Part shown: positions 1-11,800 of the stretch, piece by piece
How the letters are laid out: each line of letters starts with the position of its first letter
Numbering within the stretch: position 1 is the stretch's first letter
Assembly (NCBI GenBank): GCA_946803715.1
Contig: CAMPET010000290.1
Span: forward strand, 11,136 to 72,199
DNA length: 61,064 bases
Source of the DNA: Beroe ovata
Taxonomy: Eukaryota; Ctenophora; Nuda; Beroida; Beroidae
Reading direction: 5' to 3'
Program-made: the position numbers and the translations under genes
Notes under the pieces: generated by a model
Database searches by the model: none
Told to the model about the DNA's origin: nothing
The model's input: the letters and a program-made list of their open reading frames with translations, nothing else

Positions 1-652
1 ATTTTCTCAAATTTTCATTTTGTACTAAAAAATATGTTCATTTATACTTCCTCATCACAATAGTGAAATTCCGGTGTTTCTAGCATGTCGGTGACACTTG
101 ATATCCGTGATTATTTAAATTAGCGCGTGACGTCACTTAGGTAAGTGATAGGATCCCGCATACCTGTGCCTATGTCGGGACAGGTATATATCGTGTGTAG
201 TTTATATCGCTATTGCACACATCAATTGTTTTGTTTGTTTTCGTTTATACATTCGATATCAGCGGTAGGATTTCAAATTTAATGCTCATAGTCATAGTGC
301 TTTGAATTAGATAAGGACAATCAATTATTGATTTAAAAGCAGTTAAAAAATTAAATATTGTTCGAATTACGAATCGAAAGGATGGATGTTTAGAGGCAAT
401 AAACGTCAAAGCATACATAATGACATACACTATGTTGCACGTTCACTCTGTGAACAAGCTGCTGTCAAAAGTCAAATATCTCTGTAAGAAAAGATTGACC
501 CCGTGCCTTCTTTGAATCCAGTAGAGGCGTTTCTAAACTCAGGGTAAAGTTCTCATAACGCAGGATGGGATGATATAACGCGTCATTTTAACTGTGGAAT
601 GGCAATTAATCTATCATAAACTGTTCAAGCTCATTAATTAACGGATACCAGG

Positions 653-1064
653 CGATCAAATGCAATGAGACATTGTGCTAAATTTCTCCATACGGGTGCC
701 CTTGAGATACTACACAACGTCATACTGAAGTATCTACCTAAAAGAAAGTGCTTTGGGTTTACTAGATCTGCTGTATTTATGATGCTGATTGCACTTGAGA
801 CTAATTTGAATACAGATGTAAAAGAGAAGAAAACGTATACACAGTACTCTAGAGCCCAAAAACGATACATCCTGAAGTCAAGATATGAGAGAGATACTGT
901 ATCATACAAGAAAGACCTCATCCAAAAATGGCCCAAAATCTCATGAAGTTCCTCTTGACATAAGCGAGTATGAAATAGCTCCTATCCCGAAAAACTTCCA
1001 TGGAAAGCCCATGCCATCTAAGAATGAGCTACTATCAAAGTATGAGCGTAGGAGACGTATCTGA
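653..1064 (+). pseudogene. Decayed transposon-derived coding fragment
   Basis: An open frame runs to 943 and reads through an HTGALE...LKYLPKR motif. A second stretch ending in GKPMPSKNELLSKYERRRR and a stop at 1062-1064 continues in a different frame, so at least one frameshift near 935-945 separates the halves. The HTGxLE...LLKY.PKR...LA.L..N pattern is one I know from a repetitive, transposon-associated protein family found in many copies in fish and invertebrate genomes; that family link is from memory. No start, upstream catalytic part or intact terminus is visible, so I call it a dead 3' fragment. I see nothing supportable in 1-600. A short open stretch at 1682-1801 is acidic and leucine-rich but cannot be tied to any gene. 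Confidence 0.5.
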
Positions 1065-2201
1065 GGAATTTTAATGAGTTGAGTTTATGATATATTGGAT
1101 TTTTGACAATTAAATTTGGCAACATTGAAGTATGAGTTCATATCATGATATGAGAGCAAAACAATGGCATGCCTGTTCGTACCTACAGTTTTTACTAGGT
1201 TGTTAATCGTATCATAAATGCAGCATGCTTACATTGGCAAGATAAACATTGAAACACACGTCTTCTTAATTGTATTTATAACGCTGAACCACTCGTTAAG
1301 TAAGTTTCATCCGATCAGCAACGTGAAAGTGATGACTGTTGGTATCGAAACTTGAAATTTGCGATTCTAATCACTACTCAAGCGCGAACAGAACCGAACA
1401 CATAAGATTGTTTTGATAGCAATGTAGTGCAATTCTGTAGAGGAAGTTCGTGCGGTTACCTAAGTGACGTCAGCAGTACGAATCTTAACATGCATATATC
1501 TCGCGATATATAGGGTGTAGCGCTTTCGGAATTTCGACCTTCTGTTTGTTATGATAAATTTGTCATAATTTCATGAAAAAAAGTATACCTTAATTTTGAT
1601 GACCATACACCTTTAACTNAGTGGGTTGATGGGTTTTTGTCAGAAACTATAGATAGTTGAACTAGTGTTCAATTTTTACCTATAAACATAGGTGAAAGAT
1701 TTCACGATGATTTATTATCAGAAGAGTCTATAACTGAGGTTATGATCGAGGAAGCGCTTATAGAGGAATTACTTGATATAGGTTGGGCTGCATTTCTTTG
1801 AATCATGAATAGAGCTTTTTGGGCCAGGTACAAGCTTCTTGTAATTACGACACACTATGAAAAACTTAGATACTTCGCATACCTGATTTTTTTCGTAAAA
1901 GTTGTCTACACGCTATAACAATACTTTGCAGTAATCATACCATTTTCACCACAATACTGCTTCATAACTTTTTATATAGAATTTCTTGGTCCACACACAA
2001 GTTCAACAAAATATAATTCTTGTTGCAAAATGATTTTTTTGATTACGTAGAAGCCAAATGTATGATCTTGATTCAGTCACAATGATTCAAAGGAAATTGA
2101 TTTTCCTTGGATTGGAGAGCAATGTTTTCGATTATGCTTGGTAGAATAGAAAACATTAATGATTGGGTTACCTATGATCTGTTTATCGAATCCGATTTAG
2201 A

Positions 2202-5200
2202 ATGATCCGAAATTCTCTTTCCGTAAAGATCTCATCTCCAGAGTCGAAAGAAGGCAATGAAGCATGGGCAGTGTTCGATGACTCCTTCAGAAACACTCCC
2301 AAACGTGGCAGTGATGGAAACTTGGCTGACCAGCTTGCATCATGGTCAACGCCACCCATTGCAAAGCGGACCCTCTTTGATAACTTCGTCGATAATGGTT
2401 AGCATCTATCTGAATGGATATCATCGAGCTTGTTTCCACATAAAGTTTACATTCCCTTCAAATTTAAATTGAAAACTGAGAACAAGACGACGTGTTATCA
2501 ACGCAATACCTATGAATGTCTCTCCTTCAGAACCGAAGTCTGAAGATGGGATAGAGGGATTGATGGAGTTTGCTCCTCCCACTATAGTGACAACGTCAAG
2601 CTCCGACAATGTGAGTTGGTGGTTTTTATAGTCAGTTGTGGAAACCTGTTGTGAGACAATAGTGTAACTACAACGAATTTCAACTTTTCTTGATATCAAC
2701 ACATGAACACTCAACCTCACTTTTTATGAAAAATATCTCCTAATCCTTCAATATTTCTGAGTGTCAGTGAAGTCTCTTGTTTCAGAAGCATGACATAGAA
2801 GACCTGCTGTCTATCACAGTTGACGAGGGGAGAACTGCCAGTCCTGTTGCCGGATGTTTGTCCGACACCGAGGTACATTATTATATCCATTACTCAATAA
2901 TAGCGAGCTACTCAATATGTAGTTGGACTGGTGCAAGTTTGATCACTCAATATAAATACTCCACTAGCATGACAATTAGCACTCCAGTCTCCATGGTTCA
3001 TATTCTCAATGCTATAATTCCCCTCCTCCCTACAGCAAGTACCGGAGAGTATTGTCCCGGCCTCGGACCCATCTCTCACGGGACCACCTATCCTCGCGGA
3101 GGATTGTGAGGTTGAGGAATTTGAGGATGAGGATTATAATGAGGACGATGACTCTGCCGGCAGTGGTAGCAGGAGGAAACGTCTTCCTCTTATTGAATTC
3201 TCGCCAGTCAAGCCGCTGTGAGTAATTACAGTGTGATACTTAGCGTGAAGCATTGTGTGTGTGTGTTTGTGTGGTGAGTGAAGATGTGGTGAGTGAAGCT
3301 GTGGGATAGTGCGTGAACAGTTCTTGCTGTTTGAGTTGAGATGTTTCTTTCCCTGCTCATAATATTGATTATTGAACTGTTCCTGAGCTGTTGACTATGA
3401 TAATATTGAATGTTGAATCTCTAGCAAAATCTGGTGGGCTCGAACGTCGAGCAAGCGACAGTTGAATCTTGAGAATGTGTCGAAACCTGTTGCTACCTCG
3501 ACGCCAGAAGGCAAAAAGGGCGGGGCGTTTGAGAGGAACAAACTGACCGGAACTATTTTTAGAAAGAAATCTAAGAACAAACTCTCGTCCTCTACAGATA
3601 AAGAGTATGAATGCTACACATGCACATTGCACCCTCAATTATTGCGATATTATACCATCATGAAATTCGGCTAATGCAACAATTCAGCTTTTATCGTCCT
3701 GCAGTTGCATTGTTATGGTATTTTTCCCAAAACCAAATGAGATTTGGTTGTAGTAGTCCGCAGCATCTGTGCGNAGGAGAGGTACAATGTGGCTGCGAAA
3801 CCCAAACAATTTCAATTGTTTTTGACTATAATATAGATATAAATTAATCCCCCTATTTGACTTCAGCATATTATACCTACTGATGAATCACTACTGAATG
3901 ATGTAATGATCTATAACAATTCAAGGAGATACTATGCCGCTGCAGGACCCAGTCTCATTCCCCAAAATCTAGATTGCTGTGCTAGCCTTGAGATAATGCT
4001 ATCATGATGCGTGCAATAGAACTATAGATCTGCTAGAAGCGTCTGTCGAGTATGCTATCATTTCGACATCATAAATCATCCGCTATATTTTTTCAAGTTT
4101 ATGCACAATTGGTTTAGAATCGTATGGGAAGACTATGTAGCTATGTACAGTGTACTCGTCTCTACAATATTTTGCAGTGGTTACTAACTCGAAATCATGT
4201 GAAATCAGATACACAATTTCGCATACAGTCTGTAATCGAATATGATTACTAATTTTCGATTGCTGATAACATGACAAAAGGCAGTTCTTTCGATTGTGAA
4301 GTTTTTCACGGGCCAAAGTTAAATTTATCGAGAATAGACTCAATTCAGTAACTATAATAGGTGGTGTTTTGAATAGTTTAGTCCAGTTAGACTCGAATCC
4401 CTTCGAAACCTGTACTAGGATCACGAAACCCAACAAACCTTCATAGCTATAGTTAGACTCGAGTGTTAAGTTTCATGTAGAACAACTTATACGCATCTTG
4501 TAGCGAGCGGAAGTACGTGACGAAACGTTTGTTTTAAACCCACTCTGATCCAGACAAATTCTATGCAGATTAGTCACTAGAGTGTACAGAAAATGGAGGA
4601 AAAGTAGAATGTCTGACCGGAGATCCAGGTTCCCTTTGTGTGTGTGTGTGTGTGTGTTGTCATGGTAACGCTTTCATCGGACACGTGACCGGCTGTCACG
4701 GATCCCGTGTCTCTGGTTGTTTTATTTTCATGTACTGAGAGCTTGATATAGATATAGGTAGCTGTGATAAGCATGCGTATGACTTGTCCAAACCTTCCCT
4801 TGAAAAAGTCCTTATCAGATGTAATGTTTTAGTATTATGTTTAGTATTGTGTTCTGCTCAGTTTTCTGTGTTGCATGACCGGTTTTGATAGGTGCTAAAC
4901 TCGTTCCTTAAATCTTAGTCACTGCTCCAGAAACCTATGTCACTGCACCCTAAGTCACTGCACCCTTAGTCACTGCACCCTGAGTCACTGCACCCTAAGT
5001 CACTGCACTCGTGCTCCAACATCCGTTAACACTTCTGCAATGAACAATACACTACCTAGGTCCTAGATGCAGCACAGTTCATTATATTATGCACCCTAAT
5101 AATTCATCCTGGCATAATAATATGACAGCAGCAGGTTTGTCAACTCTTAATGGAACCCTGTGTTATGATATGATATCCTCGGAAATTGTTCCTGCGAACT

Positions 5201-7999
5201 TCCACGAGAATATTGTGCGATTGCCATGACGTATGATTGCGCAATTCTGCACAATCTATAGTGCTCCCAGGGATCACAGTTTATAATATACCGTGAACAG
5301 GATATCCAGGAGACATGGTTGGTTCTTTGAGCAAATATAGCGCCTTATATTTAAGTGTTGCGCACTCAAAACAAGTTTCCATTTTTCCATTATATCCTCT
5401 CTATATGTTCTTTGGAAATGTTCTCAATTTTAAGTTGTACTTGAGTGAAAACGGCAAATTAATGCATTATAAAACGAAGATGGGTCTCCATTTGGTTTTG
5501 TTTATTAGAATGCATGATTTAGAAAGCGTGCTCCCAATACTTCATGGAGATTGGTGTGTGTGAGAGACTAGGGAGACTTGCTATGTCGCGGGTTGCCTTA
5601 TTTGGTTATGACTTATGAGCATGTAAATGTTCTTTCACCGCACAGGTGCCTGCTGTATAATAAAATTGAAAATATGTTGATATGTTTAACAGAGAGTATA
5701 ATATTTTGGTCATGTGATCAGTTATCAAGTTTTATATCGCGGTCACGTGATGATTCCGCACAGGTCTCAAGGGGCATCAGATTGCGGGGATGTCAGTGAC
5801 CCTCTGTCCAGTACTCGGAGAAGTGAAGAAGATGAAGTTAGAAGTGGCGATGTCCCTGCCTCGGTTGCTATAGCAACGTCACCTCCCACCATAGCAGCAC
5901 CTGTCATAACAACCAGTGTGGATACGTCAAGCAATTCGATGGAAACTGATAGTGTTAGTTATCGCGTCAGTAGTGAATCTCTTCTTGTCAGCACTCAGAC
6001 TTTTATCTTGACACCACTTTTCGTTGACACCACTCTCGTCATGAATTTGACCACTCTGACGTCAGTTTTGTCTCAGGGTGTTGCGAGTGTGGGGAGAGAC
6101 AGTCCAAATCTCGTTACCGATGTAAGTGTCAGTCAGGCGTCATATGATTACATCTGAATCTTGGTTGCTAGATAGGTTGCTAGGACACACCTTCCGATTC
6201 CAAAACACTTTGAAACTCTATCAATCTGAAGGATTTCATCTCCATGACGTTCAGATCGACGTTGAAGATTCCAAGTTGCTCTCACCACTTTCCATGAGCG
6301 GTAGCAAGCCCTCTTCCTCATGTGGGGGGTCACGTGACGATTTGTTATCCATTTTAGAGAAACAACACGATGTAAACAACCATGCTGACACCAATTGTAA
6401 ACCATCAAACAACAACAATATCGCAATCAACTCAAATGGTTGGTAGATTTGCTTCGTACTCTCACAAAAAGGTGTCCTATCTTCATTTGGGAATTCCCTC
6501 TGCCTTCTTAAGTGTTCCGTAAAGGTGTACCTGGTTTTATATTTTATACTTACAATTGAATGGGCATTGGACAGCCTATCTTTGACACCACTTCCAGGGC
6601 CGGTGTCAGGACTAACACCACCTCTTGTACCAACAGACGTGAACAAACCTGTGCCATCAACAGAAGATGTAGTTTTCAGTGAACAGTTATCTGGTAAACT
6701 ACCATTTACTGTTATATCGCGAGTTTGAAATTTCTCTGAAAGCGCAGATATAGAATGTACCCTCTTTCAGAAACCGCTGAAAGTGACCGAGAGGACATGG
6801 TTTACCCAATAGCGATTGCGGTTATCGAAACAGCTAGTGCAGTATTCAAAGCGAATGATGAGTGAGTGGGACAGTGGTTTATAGGTTGATTATTTGAGAT
6901 ATGAACTGGATGTTTTCTAACTCTGATATTCTGCGCAGGTGTACAAGCAAGATAGAGGGGGAAGTTATTATGTCGGTGCCACATGACGCGGCTATTGCCC
7001 TAGCCGCCAACAAGCTCCCTCCCGCCCTCAAAATACGCCTCACTTCGGCCAGTCCGCCCAGCTCATTCATCGTTAACCGCCAGATATTTTCTATAAAGCC
7101 GCCCTCCATCTCTGATGTTTTGGAAGTGAACATGGAGTTGTTACAGGATTTCTTGAGGAAGAGACTCGAGTGTATGTCTCGTATCAATATCCCGCTCCTC
7201 AAGTACAAATCGCCGTATCTTAAATACGAGTTAGCGCCGTTAATAGCACATTCGCATTGGGTAACGAGTGGTGATGAAGTGATATTAACTATCGATGCAT
7301 CGGTTAACCAAAGTCTTGTCAAGCAACATTTCTACTTCCCACGCATTGTTTACACAAACTCGCTGAAAACCCCCGCCCCACTGCTCTCCTCTACTCCCAC
7401 GGCTGAATTGACGGATAATAAACTGAAGTGGGAACGCCATGATATTGGGAACGAGATTGTGGATAATCCGGATAAACTGAGGGCAGTTTTCGTGGCGAAT
7501 TCGGGGGTTGGGGGTTCCCGTACGGATATTGAATTTGAGGTTGAAGGAGCTGTTATTTCTGGAACTGATGTAGTTCTGCAAGATTCAGATTCTTACAACA
7601 TTTTCACTATGGTCAAGAAGATCAGGACAGGTAAGGATTTTGTTGCGTGGTGCATGCTCTTACATCTGCAATTAGCATTGTTATGAGTTATGGCATACCA
7701 AAGCTAATTGCAGCCGTACATTTTGGACATACCAATGGTATGTGCCAAATGTACCAATAGTTCGATACTTAGATGTCATATACGAAGCGCGCGGTGAAAT
7801 TCTTGATGGATAATGTTGCGCTATTCAGTGATTTTGGGTATTCGATTATGCGCGCGTGACGCGCGTTAATTGGGTTAATTGGAAGTTTGGAGTATTTGGG
7901 CTTATAAATAGCTTTGCCAATGGTAATTTTCCATGTAATCTAAATTTCATTTCAGACAAATACTGGGTGGAACCAAAATTGATGGATTCGACCTGCTGA
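2202..7999 (+). CDS. Muniscin-family endocytic adaptor (FCHO/SGIP1-like)
   Basis: Muniscins nucleate clathrin-coated pits by binding AP-2, Eps15 and cargo. Eleven exons join with consistent phases: 2201-2397, 2531-2610, 2786-2872, 3036-3217, 3425-3604, 5764-6121, 6255-6442, 6575-6693, 6771-6861, 6939-7630, 7956-7999. The product from ATG 2202 is 738 residues. Residues about 464-738 are the mu-homology domain. It opens with YPIAIAVIETASAVFKAND and a GEVIMSVP strand and closes with MVKKIRT..KYW, matching the end of the FCHO2 domain (VKKRFATGKYLADC in human, from memory). The first 460 residues are a low-complexity acidic and Ser/Thr/Pro linker. No F-BAR domain lies in the window. Either the N terminus is to the left, or the gene starts at 2202 one base after an acceptor AG and is SGIP1-like. 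The last two bases of exon 7 are the least certain boundary. Confidence 0.88.
4939..5010. repeat. 15-bp tandem repeat in muniscin intron
   Basis: Almost five copies of GTCACTGCACCCTAA lie within the long intron 3605-5763. The rest of that 2.1-kb intron holds a (GT)n tract near 4638-4658 and no exon that I can support. Confidence 0.85.
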
Positions 8000-8393
8000 C
8001 CGTAGAGGGAAAAGTGACATGCTGCCTGGTATCGTATCTATATTTCACGGAAGTTATCATCAGACCACACAGACTACACGAGATAGTTTACAGTTAACAC
8101 GATGTTGTTTGCGTAAGCGCATGCTGAAATACCCAATATGGGGGACACGAATGATAAAAAGTTTTCATTTGGATCAATCCTTTGTCGTAGCCTTTGTTTT
8201 CGAATCGATTTTATGGGGTAAATTCATTGATTGTTGTCTATGGAATGTCAAGGAAGTTGTCTGGGTTTTCGTTGAGTCGAATTTAAAAACAGTATTACAG
8301 GCAATCGCAATGAAACACGATTAAATATTTTGTATCGTTATTTTTATTTGTGTAAAAATGTAAAAGTTGTCCCAAAAATCCCAATTACTCTTA

Positions 8394-8399
8394 AATAAA
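8394..8399 (+). terminator. Poly(A) signal of the muniscin gene
   Basis: AATAAA lies about 395 bases after the muniscin stop codon, before the convergent NUP188 gene ends at 8815. The stretch 8000-8814 is 3' UTR and tail-to-tail spacer; the 101-codon frame at 8019-8324 has no recognisable features. Confidence 0.5.
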
Positions 8400-8814
8400 G
8401 ATGCAGATCTATGTTACACGATTGTTTGTTGAATTTGAAGACTGCTTTAACTCGCTTTTGGCAGTCTTCGTAATGAGGTTTGATTAGCAGTAACACCGCA
8501 ATGAGTCATGCAATTTTGCATGCCTTTGGTACTTCAGTAACAGTGACTTCTATTAGCTCCGATAGACAATAATTTTATCGATATCATATATTGTTTGATT
8601 CCTTCTTATCGTGATTTCACTTTCGCTACTCCAATAGTTTCACTCGCTTCTCAGAAAGATACAGCTACATTTTAAAAGTTCCAGGTATAAACATAAATAA
8701 TTGTCAGATGAAGAATTCGGACATAGTAGATAGACATTGTTAATTCATTTGAAAAAGACCAATCCCTGGAACTGGCTTGCAAACAAATAAACAGTCGCGA
8801 CATATTCCAGATTC

Positions 8815-11800
8815 TCAAGTCTGTAGCAAATTGTTCACAAAACTGTAACCCAGCTTGAAGAAAGTCAATTGAGGATGTTCCAGAATATTTCCCATGTTTG
8901 AGCTGGAACTTAGGGTTCGGTCGAGTCTGGGAGACTGTGAGGCGCCACCGCGTCTGTGGTGTCGGTGAACTGACTCCAAGATTGTTTTCTGAAATAAGTA
9001 GTCGATCAATGATTGCCGGATGACAAAAATTCTACACAATCACAAATTGTGATTCACAATTTTGCGATTTCGTGCGTTGTTCAAACTCAAAACATAATTC
9101 TGGTCTACGACGCGCGCAATATGAAACGGCGTGTCGGGTCCTTGTTACTTAGTCCAGTTCTCGCGGCATACGTGATATAGCAAACTATGACGCGAATTCA
9201 TGAAATTTGCCACATTGTGACACGAGCGATGATCGATAGACTTGCATTTCATAGGAGACCCTTACCAGTTCCATTCCTAATTCTCTCCGGAGATGTGCGT
9301 TATCAGCGGGATCGATATCAGGATTCATGATAGCCTGCTGTGCCTGTGAGATCAAGACATATAGGATGTTTTCCATCGAGAATAGCAGATGACTCTTCTG
9401 TGTGGACGTGTCCTCTGATTTTGACTTGCTGAAATGAGAAGTTGAGGTAAAGAGAGCTTTAATTCGATCAAAATTGACCATACTTAGCACCAATACGCAT
9501 TACAAAAAGAAGAATATTCCACGAAAACCTGTCTGTTTTTGTTGGAGTAATTGTTGATCTGTTGGGGTCGACTTTCTGAAGAAGTATGAGACAACTTCTC
9601 ATACAACCAGTTAATATACCGTATGTAGGGGGTCCCTCACTTCCGAGCGATGGGGTACAGAAGTTGAGAGCTAGGAGTGGGGCGTGGGAACAATGCACAC
9701 CCAACTTTTCCTGAGGATTGTTATAAAGGGTGTGCTAAAGACGCCATAAGAGTGTTCATACACGTTCATTGTTCATCAGTACTTTAAAAAGTAATCTCAG
9801 AACTTCTCTAAGAGCACTGCTCTGCGAAATTCTTTATATAATACGTGATTATATAATACGTGATATAATACGCTTTGATCATACTATGCTAAATAAAATA
9901 CCTTGAGCAGCTCTAGAATGGAAGGGGTCATGATTCGTAGCATGGCCGTCATGTTACACAGCATAGCCAGCACTCCTGTTATTTCCTCTTCCTTAGTACT
10001 GGCAGTTGTTGTGGTCAGGTAGTGTGATATCAGGGGAATTGATGTACCTGGGTTGTGACAGGATCATAGGATTGAGCAAGGATTTGCTAGGATATATCTC
10101 AGTACTGAGCATTCATTAGCCAGGATATTTCACAGGACTGAGCATTCATTTGCCAGGAACTTTCACAGGACTGAGCATTCATTTGCCAGGATATTTCACA
10201 GTTCAAAGCATTCATTTGCCAGGAACTTTCACAGGACTGAGCGTTCATTTGCCAGGAACTTTCACAGGACTGAGCAATGAACATGCCATCAGAACTGAGA
10301 GCATCGAAATCGTCATCAGAATAGCAATGGTGACATTACTCACCTAGAATAGTTCCGACATCGGCCAAACAGTGTCCAGCTTTGAGGAGCCAGGTATCGA
10401 GATAAGACGCGAGACTGTAGAGGAGTCTGCTCAGAAGTTCGGCCTCCGCTATGTGAGCAAAGTCTGTACGGAGGGAACCTATGATACACATGAGACGGTC
10501 GTGACGAATACTGGCGAACAGGATGGCGTCTTCCGCGAACTTCGTCTGATGAGGAAGTAGTTAGTCCAGGGGAATGGCAATTGAGTTAAACTGAATTTCC
10601 ACAACCAAGTAATGTAGTATTTGTAACAGTGGAATACGAATTTCGGAGTGAGCGCAAACCTGTAGGGTCTGTAAGAGGTTAACCACAATCTGTACGACAA
10701 TGAACCACAGTCTCTGTAACTGTGCTGACATGTCCAGTTTATCTGCAGTGTAAAACTGTGCAAAGCAGAGGAGTCGCTGCACGTTAGACCACTGCAGTGC
10801 AGCGGCCCCCTCCTTGTAATTAGACAGGCATAGGATCAGGGAGAGCACTGCTTCTGTTACCTGAGAAAAGAAGTGGGTCGGGAAATTGGATGATTAGTCC
10901 ATGCGATCACCATCAAATAAATGGATCTTTTTCAAACAAGGAATATCAAGATCATCTTGTCTACAAGCAATGACTACAATACCAGATAGCTGTCACAGGA
11001 ACAATGACCATATCTCCCGAAAACCCAGTTATCTAGTGAATACCCTCTCACCTCATGTGTTGAACTTAGGATGTTTTCTTCAGACAGTGTGACAAGTCCG
11101 GGAATAATCTGTTTGATTGTGTTGAACCAAACTTCGCCCGATCCCACAGTCTCTATAACCTGAGGGAGAGAGGGAGAGAGTGGGAAAATGGCAGGAAAAG
11201 AACTTGTAGTCGGAGAGAGTGGGAAAACGGCAGGAGAAAAACTTGTAGTCGGCAAATAATCAAGTTTCGACTTCGATCTTGAAACTTTTACTAAGTGATA
11301 CGATGGATATGAAATTATAGGAGCTTTCGAAATCATGGGATAGTCGTCGTCGGCTGGTGATAGAAGATGAGGCTATGCAGCAAGATTAAACTATGGACTA
11401 GATGGAATCACTTATCAACCTATGTCCTATACCTGTGACAGTGTGGCACAACTGAGTGAAATGAGTTGGTTTGGGTTAACTGAGGTGATCTGATCACAGA
11501 GCAACGTCACCAGCTCATTCAAACTGCCGGAATCTTTCAATGCCTGCACAAAGAAAAGATGAGCAAACTGCAACAGTCAGACTTTCTCTTAACATTGAAA
11601 TCATCAAGTTGGGTTGTTTCAAACGTCATCGCTTTGCGATTTACCTGTGTTTTTGATTCCTTATCCATGCCCTGCATGACATTGAGCAATGACGCAAGAA
11701 CGGGTATAATTACAATATGGGCGAGGTCATGCGATGACTTGGTAGCTGTCTCCAGAACTTGAACGCACACTTTGATGAGAACTGGCTGGTCTGTTGTGTT

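Noticed and set aside
8019-8324. 101-codon frame after the muniscin stop
   Set aside because: Lies in the probable 3' UTR before the AATAAA signal, with no recognisable feature.
10099-10284. Possible CRISPR-like array or repeat protein
   Set aside because: The 33-bp units abut without spacers and lie in a NUP188 intron; it is a minisatellite.
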